Shown here one piece after another: positions 8,714 to 16,310 of a stretch of 36,614 nucleotides of DNA (position 1 is the first letter of the stretch; each line of letters opens with the position of its first letter). Under the pieces are notes generated by a model. That model searched no databases. It was not told the origin of the DNA and saw only the letters and a list, made by a program, of their open reading frames with translations. The DNA lies in assembly GCF_958445495.1 (NCBI RefSeq), contig NZ_CAUCSQ010000042.1:1-36614 (forward strand), written 5' to 3'. The DNA comes from an uncultured Bacteroides sp. (GTDB lineage: Bacteria; Bacteroidota; Bacteroidia; Bacteroidales; Bacteroidaceae). A program made the position numbers and the translations under genes.

Positions 8714-8767
8714 GAAGTAAAAAACTTCGTAAACAAAGTTTGTTTCAAACTTCCTGTTATAACAGGA
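8714..8767. promoter_or_regulatory. Cluster of three inverted repeats upstream of the Omp85-like gene
   Basis: In 54 nt directly upstream of the barrel gene there are three back-to-back inverted repeats: GAAGT-aaaaa-ACTTC (8714-8728), AAGTTTG-ttt-CAAACTT (8736-8752) and the perfect 16-bp palindrome TCCTGTTATAACAGGA (8752-8767). The last looks like a dimeric regulator site; the first two could form leader hairpins. No regulator can be named. Confidence 0.45.
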
Positions 8768-8800
8768 TTCCAGCGTTTTTTGTTGTCCCGGACTTCTTTT

Positions 8801-9814
8801 TTAACGTTTTAAAAGCCTTATGAAATCGTCAATATCTTTTTCCGTCGTATCGAAAGAAGTTACCAGGCGGATTTCATTCTTTTCTTCATTCCAGAAATAA
8901 AAGAAATAAGATTCCAACATCCGGTCGATAACCGGACGGGGCATGGTGAGAAACAACTGGTTGCTCTCTACTTTTTGAGTGAATGCCACTTCCGGCAGCG
9001 GTTCCAGTTCCGCATAAAGCCTGGCAGCCATCGCATTGGCATGGACGGCATTCTTCAACCAGAGGTTTTCCGTCAGATATGCCGTGAACTGACAGGAAAG
9101 ATAGCGCATTTTCGAAGCTAACTGCGCGGATTGTTTACGGATGAAGCGGGCTTCCTGCTGCAAGTCTTTGTTGAATACAATCACGCATTCCCCCATCATC
9201 AGGCCGTTTTTCGTACCGCCGAAACTTAAAATATCGACTCCGCATTCTGCCGTCAGCTTCCTGAGGGAGAGGTTCAGGGCGGCGCAGGCATTGGCTATCC
9301 TGGCTCCGTCCATATGCACGTACATACCATACAGATGGGCAAAATCCGTCAGGCGTTTCAACTCTTCGGGGGTATAAACCGTGCCGAGCTCAGTACACTG
9401 GGAGATGTAAAGTGCCTTAGGCTGCGAATGGTGCTGATCGCCGAATCCATGCAAATAAGGCTGTATCAGTTCCGGAGACAGTTTTCCGTCGGGAGTGGTA
9501 ACCGGCCGAATCTGGCAACCTGTCATCTTGACGGGAGAGCCGCACTCATCGACATAGATGTGGGCGGTTTCCGCACAAAAGACGGCATGGTACGGACGGG
9601 TCATCAACTGCAAAGCCACCGCATTGCTGCCCGTACCGTTGAATACGAACAAAGGCAGGCAGTCCGGCGTAAAGGTTTCCCTGATTTTCGCTACGGCTTC
9701 TTCCGTCCATTTATCATCGCCATATCCCAATGCATGGTCTATGTTTGCCCGGTTCAACGCTTCCATAACCAACGGATGCACACCGGAATTATTGTCTGAG
9801 GCAAAACTTCTCAT
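8801..9814 (-). CDS. ltaA: Low-specificity L-threonine aldolase
   Basis: A 337-residue PLP enzyme of fold type I. The expected PLP lysine is Lys202 in LSFGGTKNGLMMGE, and Asp169 in YVHMDGARIANA would contact the pyridine nitrogen. MRSFASDNNSGVHPLVMEAL at the N-terminus and YGDDKWTEEA are typical of threonine aldolases. It splits L-threonine or allo-threonine into glycine and acetaldehyde. An upstream ATG at 9844 exists, but a -7-like box at 9842-9849 would place it at or before the transcription start, so 9814 is preferred. The gene lies alone on the minus strand between the sigma-factor pair and the Omp85-like gene. Beta-hydroxy amino acid preference cannot be read from sequence. Confidence 0.92.
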   Translation of the reverse strand: MRSFASDNNSGVHPLVMEALNRANIDHALGYGDDKWTEEAVAKIRETFTPDCLPLFVFNGTGSNAVALQLMTRPYHAVFCAETAHIYVDECGSPVKMTGCQIRPVTTPDGKLSPELIQPYLHGFGDQHHSQPKALYISQCTELGTVYTPEELKRLTDFAHLYGMYVHMDGARIANACAALNLSLRKLTAECGVDILSFGGTKNGLMMGECVIVFNKDLQQEARFIRKQSAQLASKMRYLSCQFTAYLTENLWLKNAVHANAMAARLYAELEPLPEVAFTQKVESNQLFLTMPRPVIDRMLESYFFYFWNEEKNEIRLVTSFDTTEKDIDDFIRLLKR

Positions 9815-9841
9815 GGTTTCCTGTATTTCAAATTCATAGTG

Positions 9842-9849
9842 CAAAGTAA
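9842..9849 (-). promoter_or_regulatory. Imperfect -7 box for threonine aldolase
   Basis: The minus strand reads TTACTTTG, one mismatch from TAnnTTTG, about 28 nt upstream of the chosen start at 9814. It supports the shorter start but is weak on its own. Confidence 0.3.
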
Positions 9850-9854
9850 CGGAA

Positions 9855-10217
9855 TTATTTCCAGATATACTTCCTACGCAGCCAATAATCTACCGCCAGC
9901 AGGAACAATGCCAGTAAAGCGATGTAGACATAAAATTCCAGCAGGGGAGCGTCTTGCCGTTCGTCCGCCTGGGGCAAATAATCGGTAAAACGGATATCCA
10001 GGTAAAAGAACAAGAAGTAAACGCCCAGTCCCAGCAATGAAAGGGACGATGCCAACAGAGCCGCCCAGCCGATACGCACGTTTCTTTTCTTCCGCTTTTC
10101 CGCCTCCGCACGGACACGTTCCATCATCCGATAGGGGAAATTGGAAGACAAGCCTCTCCCCTGCCTTCGTTCCAGTGCCTGCTTCAATGCGCTTTCCATA
10201 ATCTCTTCTTTTTTCAT
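9855..10217 (-). CDS. Small membrane protein, possible anti-sigma partner
   Basis: A 120-residue protein with a charged N-terminal segment (ESALKQALERRQGRGLSSNFPYRMMERVRAEAEKRKKRN) and two hydrophobic helices (AALLASSLSLLGLGVYFLFFYL and FYVYIALLALFLLAVDYWL), ending in a positively charged tail. It follows the ECF sigma gene by 20 nt on the same strand. Position and topology suggest a membrane anti-sigma factor or sensor that holds the sigma factor, but the sequence has no recognised anti-sigma zinc motif (HxxxCxxC). The function is therefore inference. An alternative start is at the next in-frame Met (MESALK), six codons downstream. Confidence 0.72.
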   Translation of the reverse strand: MKKEEIMESALKQALERRQGRGLSSNFPYRMMERVRAEAEKRKKRNVRIGWAALLASSLSLLGLGVYFLFFYLDIRFTDYLPQADERQDAPLLEFYVYIALLALFLLAVDYWLRRKYIWK

Positions 10218-10237
10218 ATCTGTCTTCCTCCCTTCTT

Positions 10238-10789
10238 CTATTTATTCCCGTTCATCAATATATAAATCTTTTTCCGGGTGCGATGGAGCCTGACTTTCAC
10301 ATTGCCCGCGGATATTTTCATCACCTCACCGATTTCCTCCACTGATTTTCCTTCATAATAGAACAATGTTATCAATGCTTTTTCTTCTCCGTCCAACCGG
10401 TCTATCGCCTTCCCCAGCCGTTCTATCTGTTCTTCGTCTCCCTCCAGGGCGACCGCCGCTTCCGCTTTTTCGTCCGGTACATTATTTATAAGGTTCTCCT
10501 CTATATAAAGGAATTCCTGTTTCTTTTTCCGGGTAGCCGAAATAGCGGTGTTGTACGCAATCCGATAGAGCCAGGTGGAGAACAGGCACTCTCCCTTATA
10601 GCCGGACAGGTTGCGGAACGCTTTCAAGAAAACATCCTGAAGCAACTCTTCCGCATCTTCCGGACAACCGACGATTTGTACTATCAACGCATACAAAGGA
10701 CGGCTGTAACGGTCGAGAAATACAGAGAAGTATTCCGTTTTCCCGTCCAACACCTGCGCTATATAGTATGTTTCGTCTTTCTGTTCCAT
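10238..10789 (-). CDS. ECF-family RNA polymerase sigma factor
   Basis: A 183-residue sigma-70 family protein with only the two ECF domains. Sigma-2 covers roughly FLDRYSRPLYALIVQIVGCPEDAEELLQDVFLKAFRNL and GECLFSTWLYRIAYNTAISATRKKK. Sigma-4 covers LDGEEKALITLFYYEGKSVEEIGEVMKISAGNVKVRLHRTRKKI, a helix-turn-helix that reads the -35 box. It directs RNA polymerase to a small regulon. The gene is followed by a two-helix membrane protein that may restrain it. Immediately upstream is a promoter-like GTAACC-15 nt-CGTCTAA, and a matching copy faces the opposite gene, indicating likely autoregulation. The -10 box lies so close to the ATG that the mRNA would be nearly leaderless. Confidence 0.94.
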   Translation of the reverse strand: MEQKDETYYIAQVLDGKTEYFSVFLDRYSRPLYALIVQIVGCPEDAEELLQDVFLKAFRNLSGYKGECLFSTWLYRIAYNTAISATRKKKQEFLYIEENLINNVPDEKAEAAVALEGDEEQIERLGKAIDRLDGEEKALITLFYYEGKSVEEIGEVMKISAGNVKVRLHRTRKKIYILMNGNK

Positions 10790-10798
10790 CTTTACGGG

Positions 10799-10826
10799 TT
10801 AGACGCCGCACATTGCAAAAGGTTAC
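10799..10826 (-). promoter_or_regulatory. ECF-type promoter for the sigma factor operon
   Basis: On the minus strand GTAACC (10826-10821) is followed after exactly 15 nt by CGTCTAA (10805-10799). GTAACC/GGAAC-like -35 boxes and CGTC-like -10 boxes are typical of ECF sigma factors. The identical architecture occurs on the plus strand at 10875-10902. Confidence 0.62.
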
Positions 10827-10874
10827 AGCCCGGAAGCGGAAAAATAAAATCGGAAAAATAACCGCCCGCAATAT

Positions 10875-10902
10875 GTAACCTTTTTCAGCCGTCTGCGTCA
10901 AA
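10875..10902 (+). promoter_or_regulatory. ECF-type promoter facing the DUF6249-like gene
   Basis: GTAACC (10875-10880), a 15-nt spacer, then CGTCAAA (10896-10902), 42 nt before the ATG of the membrane protein. The two -35 boxes form an inverted repeat that extends over ten bases (AAAAGGTTAC and GTAACCTTTT), so both directions probably answer to the same sigma factor. Confidence 0.62.
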
Positions 10903-10944
10903 CGGTACAAAGAACGAAAATAATCACTTAAAAACAGTACAATT

Positions 10945-11373
10945 ATGATGGATTTTATCTTGGTTCCCCTGGTAGTGGGAATTATCACACTAGGCATTTA
11001 CAAACTGTTCGAACTCTTCGTGTGCAGAAGAGAACGGATTACGATGATTGAAAAGCTGGGCGACAAAATAAATGCAGGCGACATCAGCAGCAATTTTTCT
11101 TTCAATGTCAACTATTCCCGTTCACGGTTCACTTTCGGCTCTTTAAAAGGAGGGCTCCTGATGATAGGTATCGGTTTGGGCCTTCTGGTGGCTTTCTTTA
11201 TCTGCTGCGCAGCTTTTCCGAACTACACCATCGGTAAAGAAGGCGCATGGAACGTAGAGAGACAAGCCAGCCTCGTCTACGGCGCATGCGTGCTGTTCTT
11301 CGGCGGCGCCGGTCTTTTAAGCGCTTTCCTCATCGAAATGAACATACACAGAAAAGAGAAGGACAAAGACTGA
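10945..11373 (+). CDS. DUF6249-like membrane protein
   Basis: A 142-residue membrane protein with an N-terminal helix (FILVPLVVGIITLGIYKLFELFV), a short cytoplasmic stretch with RRERITMIEKLGDK, and two further helices (GGLLMIGIGLGLLVAFFICCAAF and LVYGACVLFFGGAGLLSAFLI), ending in a charged tail. The pattern matches the DUF6249 proteins common in Bacteroidales; the family name is from memory of such proteins and not checked. It is divergent from the ECF sigma gene and preceded by a copy of the sigma factor's promoter motif, so it is likely a regulon member. Its molecular role is unknown. A strong hairpin follows the stop. Confidence 0.78.
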   Translation: MMDFILVPLVVGIITLGIYKLFELFVCRRERITMIEKLGDKINAGDISSNFSFNVNYSRSRFTFGSLKGGLLMIGIGLGLLVAFFICCAAFPNYTIGKEGAWNVERQASLVYGACVLFFGGAGLLSAFLIEMNIHRKEKDKD

Positions 11374-11381
11374 AAAAAAAT

Positions 11382-11423
11382 AATCTCCGTAGCGCCGGCT
11401 ATCCTGCCATCGCTACGGAGATT
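11382..11423. terminator. Strong bidirectional terminator
   Basis: Perfect 13-bp arms AATCTCCGTAGCG (11382-11394) and CGCTACGGAGATT (11411-11423) with a 16-nt loop. An A-run precedes and a short T-run follows, so it can stop transcripts from both the DUF6249-like gene and the convergent winged-helix gene. Confidence 0.8.
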
Positions 11424-11442
11424 TTCCGTTCCCGCTAAAGCA

Positions 11443-11460
11443 CCGGATTCCGTTATCCGG
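11443..11460. terminator. Second small hairpin between convergent genes
   Basis: CCGGAT (11443-11448), 6-nt loop, ATCCGG (11455-11460). It repeats the stem found at 4385-4402, again between convergent genes. Terminator role is inferred from position only. Confidence 0.3.
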
Positions 11461-11504
11461 AACCCGTTAGTCAAATTCTTCTGCTCAGCTTCAGCCGAAT
11501 TCCT

Positions 11505-11723
11505 CTAGCCAATGTAAATGTTTACGCAAAGATACACATAGAGTTCATCATCACATTGGTCGAATTCTATTTTATCTTCTCTTGACAACCAGCCCAAAGC
11601 GGCTCCCAGGTCTTTATCTTCCAATCCAGTTTCCCTTTTCAGAGAGCCATAGCTCCATTTCTCATTATTGCTAAGCAGTTGCCAAACCTTACCGGCATTC
11701 AGACCGATTTCATTTTTGTTCAT
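11505..11723 (-). CDS. Small winged-helix DNA-binding-like protein (DUF2582 type)
   Basis: A 72-residue protein made almost entirely of one winged helix: NAGKVWQLLSNNEKWSYGSLKRETGLEDKDLGAALGWLSREDKIEF, then a strand pair. This matches the small winged-helix family (PF10771-like) widespread in Bacteroidales. KVWQLL...W...L and ALGWLSREDKI are the recognisable parts. Such proteins are usually 65-75 residues and of unknown role; some may bind nucleic acid. It is transcribed alone, toward the strong terminator at 11382-11423. No promoter match to TAnnTTTG was found in its upstream region. Confidence 0.85.
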   Translation of the reverse strand: MNKNEIGLNAGKVWQLLSNNEKWSYGSLKRETGLEDKDLGAALGWLSREDKIEFDQCDDELYVYLCVNIYIG

Positions 11724-11998
11724 TTTCTTGAATTATTAAAAGGTTTTATACATTAGGTTAAGATTTCGCCTATAAAGATAACAAAAGGACATTGCATTTG
11801 TTTACAAGATTCCGCTAAAAATTTGTTACAAGTTTATTTTTAACATAAAACCTGCGACGTGTTCCGACACAAAACCGCCGTCCGCATACTCCAAGCCTGC
11901 ACGGCATGTATCGGGCGGGCTTATGCCGCCGGATTCGGATTATAAACACATAATGAATATTTTAAGTTGATTGGCAGGGGATTATCATTTTATTTTCT

Positions 11999-12006
11999 TA
12001 TGTTTG
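11999..12006 (+). promoter_or_regulatory. -7 box TATGTTTG before the DUF2157 operon
   Basis: TATGTTTG matches TAnnTTTG 22 nt before the ATG at 12029. The region 11724-12028 (305 nt) otherwise shows no gene: it is AT-rich at both ends with a GC-rich middle around 11870-11935. Confidence 0.42.
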
Positions 12007-12028
12007 TAATCATCAAAAGTTGAAATAT

Positions 12029-12976
12029 ATGGAAAAGCCCGAGTCTTCACCTTCGCCGCGGCGAGTCCTGTACGCGACCCCAAAGGAATGGAACCGATTC
12101 CTATCCGTTTTCTTATTGGCGGCAGGCGTAGGTTTCACAGTATCAGGCATTCTCTTTTTCTTCGCCTACAACTGGAACGGACTGCCCGAATTTGCCAAAC
12201 TGGGAATTGTAGAAGCATTATTAACCTCTTTTGTCCTGCTTGCCGTATTTACCCGATGGAACAGGCTCGTCAAACAAGTCCTTCTTACAGGAGCCGTTTT
12301 CCTGACCGGTACGCTCTTTGCCGTCTTCGGTCAAATCTACCAGACAGGAGCCGATGCCTACGACCTTTTCCTGGGTTGGACGCTTTTTACCGTCCTTTGG
12401 GCGGCCGCCATCCGTTTTGCCCCGTTATGGCTGATTTTCATCGGACTGCTTTGCACCACGATATGGCTGTACAACATACAGATTGCCGGTCTTGGCTCAT
12501 GGGAATCAACTCTGCTCGCCAATGCGGTGACTTGGATATGTGCTCTGGTAACCGCCGTCACAGCACGGATGAGAATGAAGGGAAGGCTGGATAAACAAAA
12601 CCGTTGGCTCGAAGGTTTTCTTTCACTGGCTACCATCGCGCATACCGGTTTCCTGACAATGCTGGCGATTTCAAATTTCAGTTTTTTCAGGACGGGAACT
12701 GCCTGCGAGGGGAAAATGTTACTGATTTCACTCCTAAGCACTGTCCTTGTCTTCTCTACGGGACTATGGTTCGGATGGAAAGAAAAGAACTTGTTCTACC
12801 CGGCTGTCATTCCTTTCATGGCGTTGATGATTCTACTGACCGCATTCATACGTTACAGCGGGCTGGAAAGCGTCAACCTGTTCTTCTTCGCCGGAACGAC
12901 GGTTATCTCCGGAACGACCTTGCTTATCTATGTCATTTTTCGCCTAAAAAAGAAATGGTATGGCACAGAAGCATAA
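12029..12976 (+). CDS. DUF2157 integral membrane protein
   Basis: A 315-residue polytopic membrane protein with about nine or ten hydrophobic helices. The segment LTGTLFAVFGQIYQTGADAYDLFLGWTLF is the hallmark of DUF2157, and FLLAAGVGFTVSGILFFFAYNW precedes it. The start at 12029 (MEKPESS) is preferred over a TTG three codons earlier. The stop lies 17 nt inside the next gene (DUF4401) and that one overlaps a GDYXXLXY gene, the usual trio for these families. The function is unknown; a role in the cell envelope or in a membrane complex is only guessed from topology. Confidence 0.88.
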   Translation: MEKPESSPSPRRVLYATPKEWNRFLSVFLLAAGVGFTVSGILFFFAYNWNGLPEFAKLGIVEALLTSFVLLAVFTRWNRLVKQVLLTGAVFLTGTLFAVFGQIYQTGADAYDLFLGWTLFTVLWAAAIRFAPLWLIFIGLLCTTIWLYNIQIAGLGSWESTLLANAVTWICALVTAVTARMRMKGRLDKQNRWLEGFLSLATIAHTGFLTMLAISNFSFFRTGTACEGKMLLISLLSTVLVFSTGLWFGWKEKNLFYPAVIPFMALMILLTAFIRYSGLESVNLFFFAGTTVISGTTLLIYVIFRLKKKWYGTEA

Positions 12977-13928
12977 TCTCGCCGTTCAGGCCATATCTGT
13001 CGTAGGCGGAATACTGGCGGCTGTCTTCTTTCTCGGATTTCTTGCACTTGCCCGAATCCTGCGTTCCGAAGCATCATGCCTGTCGGCGGGAAGCCTGTTA
13101 ATTATCGCGACATTGGCAATCAACCGTCTTGTCCTCCGTTCTTTCCTGGATGCGATGAATATCACTTTATATATCGCAGGATGCGTATTGGTCGCTTTTG
13201 GATTCGGCGGTAGCATGAATATGCTTTTCATCGCGCTCATGGGAACCGGCATTCTCACTTTCCTGTTGTCGAAAGGGTATGTCCTCCCTTTTCTTTCGGT
13301 AATTGTGTTTATCATTTCCCTATTCGGAGAAATAACCCGTCTCTTTTCTTTTTCCCATCCTTTGCAAGTTGCAGCGGTTCCTGTCCTGGCGACGTTCCTG
13401 CTCATCCATCTTTTCGAAGGGAGGCTGCTCCGCCTGTTTAAAAACGACTTACCCAAATACAGGCCTTTTCACTCCGGGCTATTCGTATCCTGCCTCATTT
13501 TAATGTGCGGGCTATCGGTCAATTACCTGGTATCGGGAACGGATTACCGGACCATATCGTGCATTTTGTCCGTTTTTATATGGACAGGGCTCCTTATCAT
13601 GGCACAGCGGATTATGAGAGTCATGCAAACGGCTGGTCCGGTACATCGGCTCAACATTTACATACTTTGCATTTTCATCTGTCTGCCCACGATATCCGCT
13701 CCTTATCTGTCCGGCAGTCTGTTATTGATTCTGGTGTGTTTCCATTACGGTTACAAAACTGAGTGTGCGGTTTCCATCCTTCTCTTTATCTATGCCGTTT
13801 TCAAATATTACTATGATTTGAACATGAGCCTGCTCACCAAATCCGTCACACTTTTCCTGATAGGAACCGCTTTCATCGCAGCCTGGTATTTCTTCACTCA
13901 AAAAAGGACGAGACATGAAAAAGTATAA
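12960..13928 (+). CDS. DUF4401 integral membrane protein
   Basis: A 322-residue protein with roughly ten hydrophobic helices, e.g. AISVVGGILAAVFFLGFLALA and ITLYIAGCVLVAFGFGGSMNMLFIALMGTGILTFLL. Position between DUF2157 and GDYXXLXY genes and the overall pattern match DUF4401. It overlaps the upstream gene by 17 nt and the downstream gene by 14 nt, so the three proteins are probably made in fixed proportions and may form one membrane complex. No catalytic motif was recognised. Function is unknown; a general stress or envelope role would be speculation. Confidence 0.82.
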   Translation: MAQKHNLAVQAISVVGGILAAVFFLGFLALARILRSEASCLSAGSLLIIATLAINRLVLRSFLDAMNITLYIAGCVLVAFGFGGSMNMLFIALMGTGILTFLLSKGYVLPFLSVIVFIISLFGEITRLFSFSHPLQVAAVPVLATFLLIHLFEGRLLRLFKNDLPKYRPFHSGLFVSCLILMCGLSVNYLVSGTDYRTISCILSVFIWTGLLIMAQRIMRVMQTAGPVHRLNIYILCIFICLPTISAPYLSGSLLLILVCFHYGYKTECAVSILLFIYAVFKYYYDLNMSLLTKSVTLFLIGTAFIAAWYFFTQKRTRHEKV

Positions 13929-14424
13929 CCGGATATTGATTATTGCAAACCTCGTATTGTTATTAGGATACGTCAACTGGTCGGTTTTCAAGAAAGAACA
14001 GACTTTGAAGGACGGCCGGTTAGTGCTATTGCATCTGGCTCCTGTCGATCCCCGCTCACTCATGCAAGGGGATTATATGAAACTCAACTATGAAATAACG
14101 TCATCCCCGTCCGGCTTGACAGACGGGAAAACTGCCACACGCGGCTATGCCGTACTCCAAACGGACAGTAACCGGGTAGGCCGGCTCATACGGTTACAGA
14201 ACACCCTGAATCCTTTGAAGGATAATGAAATAGCCATCAAATACAAAAGGGTAAACAAGCGGATAATTCTCGGAGCCGAATCTTTCTTCTTTGAAGAGGG
14301 ACAGGATACTCTTTACCAGAATGCCGTATACGGCGGTCTAAAAGTGGACAAGAAAGGACAAAGTTTGCTCGTCGGGCTGTATGATGAGAATTTCCGGCAT
14401 ATCCAACCGGATAAAGACAAATAA
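13915..14424 (+). CDS. GDYXXLXY-domain membrane-anchored protein
   Basis: A 169-residue protein with one N-terminal membrane helix (ILIIANLVLLLGYVNWSVF) and an extracytoplasmic domain. The name-giving motif is present: LAPVDPRSLMQGDYMKLNYEI, i.e. GDYMKLNY. The domain is thought to face the periplasm, and its genes regularly follow DUF2157 and DUF4401 genes, as here (14-nt overlap with DUF4401). The motif pattern VDPRS(L/M)xxGDY is reminiscent of signal-peptidase-like beta folds, but no catalytic Ser/Lys pair was identified, so I make no enzymatic claim. It is the last gene of the operon. Confidence 0.88.
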   Translation: MKKYNRILIIANLVLLLGYVNWSVFKKEQTLKDGRLVLLHLAPVDPRSLMQGDYMKLNYEITSSPSGLTDGKTATRGYAVLQTDSNRVGRLIRLQNTLNPLKDNEIAIKYKRVNKRIILGAESFFFEEGQDTLYQNAVYGGLKVDKKGQSLLVGLYDENFRHIQPDKDK

Positions 14425-14447
14425 GATACAAAGTTGTCTATACCTTA

Positions 14448-14460
14448 CCCGACGGTCGGG
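14448..14460. repeat. Short interrupted palindrome
   Basis: CCCGAC-g-GTCGGG, directly after the GDYXXLXY gene. With only one base between the arms it cannot fold well as RNA, so it is either a protein site or chance. The rest of 14425-14564 shows nothing else. Confidence 0.25.
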
Positions 14461-14564
14461 ATACCCTTTGCGGGGAACAAGGTGCGCCGATTCATCTCTT
14501 CTTTACCGGTTTGATAATCCGTTGACGCCCGTGGACGGGACGGGAAATCAGGATATATAAAAAA

Positions 14565-14595
14565 GAGCCGCCTCCCCTCAACGGGGAAGCAGCTC
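14565..14595 (-). terminator. Terminator of groES-groEL
   Basis: On the minus strand GAGCTGCTTCCCC, a 5-nt loop and GGGGAGGCGGCTC form a strong stem followed by TTTTTT. It lies 35 nt after the groEL stop. On the plus strand a weaker T-run also follows, so it may stop the GDYXXLXY operon too. Confidence 0.82.
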
Positions 14596-14630
14596 CTTAT
14601 TTTTCGCATATTTCTTAAAGGAAACCGGAA

Positions 14631-16268
14631 TTACATCATTCCGCCCATGCCTCCCATTCCGGGAGCGCCCATCGGCATTTCAGGTTTGTCTTCCTTCTTT
14701 TCTACAATGACGCATTCGGTAGTCAGGAACATACCGGCGATAGAAGCCGCATTTTCCAAAGCTACACGGGCCACCTTGGCAGGATCTACCACACCGGCAG
14801 CGTGCAGGTTTTCATAAACGTCCATACGGGCATTGTAACCGAAATCACCTTTGCCTTCACGTACTTTCTGAACAACTACGGCACCTTCTTTGCCGGCATT
14901 GGCAACGATTTGGCGAAGCGGCTCTTCGATAGCGCGTTTGATGATTTCAACACCGGTCGTTTCGTCGGCATTGTCACCTGTCAGACCTTCCAGAGATTCG
15001 ATGGCACGGATATAAGCTACGCCTCCGCCCGGAATGATACCTTCTTCGATAGCGGCACGGGTTGCACGCAACGCATCATCCACACGGTCTTTCTTTTCCT
15101 TCATTTCCACTTCGGAAGCGGCGCCCACATAAAGAACAGCTACACCGCCGGACAATTTAGCCAGACGTTCCTGCAGTTTCTCGCGGTCATAGTCGGACTT
15201 CGTAGCAGCAATCTGCGCCTTAATCTGGTCACAACGCTCCTTGATGCTTTCTTTCGCACCGGCACCGTTTACAATCGTGGTATAATCCTTGGAAACAGTA
15301 ACCTTGTCGGCAGTACCCAGCATTTCGATGGTAGCCTGTTCCAGTTTCAAACCTTTTTCTTCGCTGATAACCACGCCGCCTGTCAGGATAGCGATATCTT
15401 CCAGCATTTCTTTACGACGGTCGCCGAAGCCCGGAGCCTTGACAGCGCAAATCTTCAACTGAGAACGCAGACGGTTTACTACCAATGTAGTCAACGCCTC
15501 GCTATCCACATCTTCCGCAATCACCAGCAGAGGACGGCCCGTCTGTACAGCCGGTTCGAGAATAGGTAAGAAATCTTTCAGGTTGGAAATCTTCTTATCG
15601 TAAATCAGAATGTAAGGTTTCTCCATCTCACATTCCATCTTCTCGGTATTTGTCACGAAATAAGCCGACAGGTAACCGCGGTCGAACTGCATACCTTCCA
15701 CCACGCCGATAGTAGTATCCGTACCCTTAGCCTCTTCGATAGTGATAACACCATCCTTGGAAACTTTGCGCATGGCATCGGCAATCAACTTACCGATTAC
15801 CGGGTCATTATTGGCGGATACGGTAGCCACCTGCTCGATTTTGTCATAGTTGTCGCCCACCGTTTCAGCCTGATTCTTGATGGATTCCACCACTTTGGCA
15901 ACAGCCTTGTCTATACCGCGTTTGATATCCATCGGGCTGGCGCCGGCAGTCACGTTTTTCAAGCCTTCAGCCACAATAGCCTGAGCAAGAACAGTTGCCG
16001 TAGTCGTACCGTCACCGGCATCGTCGCCCGTCTTGGAAGCGACTTCTTTTACCAACTGCGCACCCGTATTCTGGTAAGCGTCCGCCAGTTCGATTTCTTT
16101 TGCCACCGTCACACCGTCTTTCGTGATGTGCGGAGCGCCGAATTTCTTTTCAATGATAACGTTACGTCCTTTCGGGCCCAGAGTTACTTTTACTGCGTTT
16201 GCCAAAGCGTCAACGCCCTTCTTCAATTGGTCACGGGCATCGATATTGAACAATATTTCTTTTGCCAT
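14631..16268 (-). CDS. groL: Chaperonin GroEL (Hsp60)
   Basis: A 545-residue chaperonin, the standard length. It begins AKEILFNIDARDQLKKGVDALANAVKVTLGPKGRNV, contains the ATP-site motif GDDAGDGTTTATVLAQ, the apical-domain segment EDVDSEALTTLVVNRLR, CAVKAPGFGDRRKEML, and IEEGIIPGGGVAYIRA, and ends in the flexible Gly-Met tail (GAPGMGGMGGMM). It forms the double ring that folds proteins in the cytoplasm with GroES, encoded 42 nt upstream. The terminator at 14565-14595 ends the operon. Nothing unusual was seen in catalytic residues. Confidence 0.99.
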   Translation of the reverse strand: MAKEILFNIDARDQLKKGVDALANAVKVTLGPKGRNVIIEKKFGAPHITKDGVTVAKEIELADAYQNTGAQLVKEVASKTGDDAGDGTTTATVLAQAIVAEGLKNVTAGASPMDIKRGIDKAVAKVVESIKNQAETVGDNYDKIEQVATVSANNDPVIGKLIADAMRKVSKDGVITIEEAKGTDTTIGVVEGMQFDRGYLSAYFVTNTEKMECEMEKPYILIYDKKISNLKDFLPILEPAVQTGRPLLVIAEDVDSEALTTLVVNRLRSQLKICAVKAPGFGDRRKEMLEDIAILTGGVVISEEKGLKLEQATIEMLGTADKVTVSKDYTTIVNGAGAKESIKERCDQIKAQIAATKSDYDREKLQERLAKLSGGVAVLYVGAASEVEMKEKKDRVDDALRATRAAIEEGIIPGGGVAYIRAIESLEGLTGDNADETTGVEIIKRAIEEPLRQIVANAGKEGAVVVQKVREGKGDFGYNARMDVYENLHAAGVVDPAKVARVALENAASIAGMFLTTECVIVEKKEDKPEMPMGAPGMGGMGGMM

Positions 16269-16310
16269 AATGATATTTACAATTTAATGATTGATTATTT
16301 ACTACGTTTA

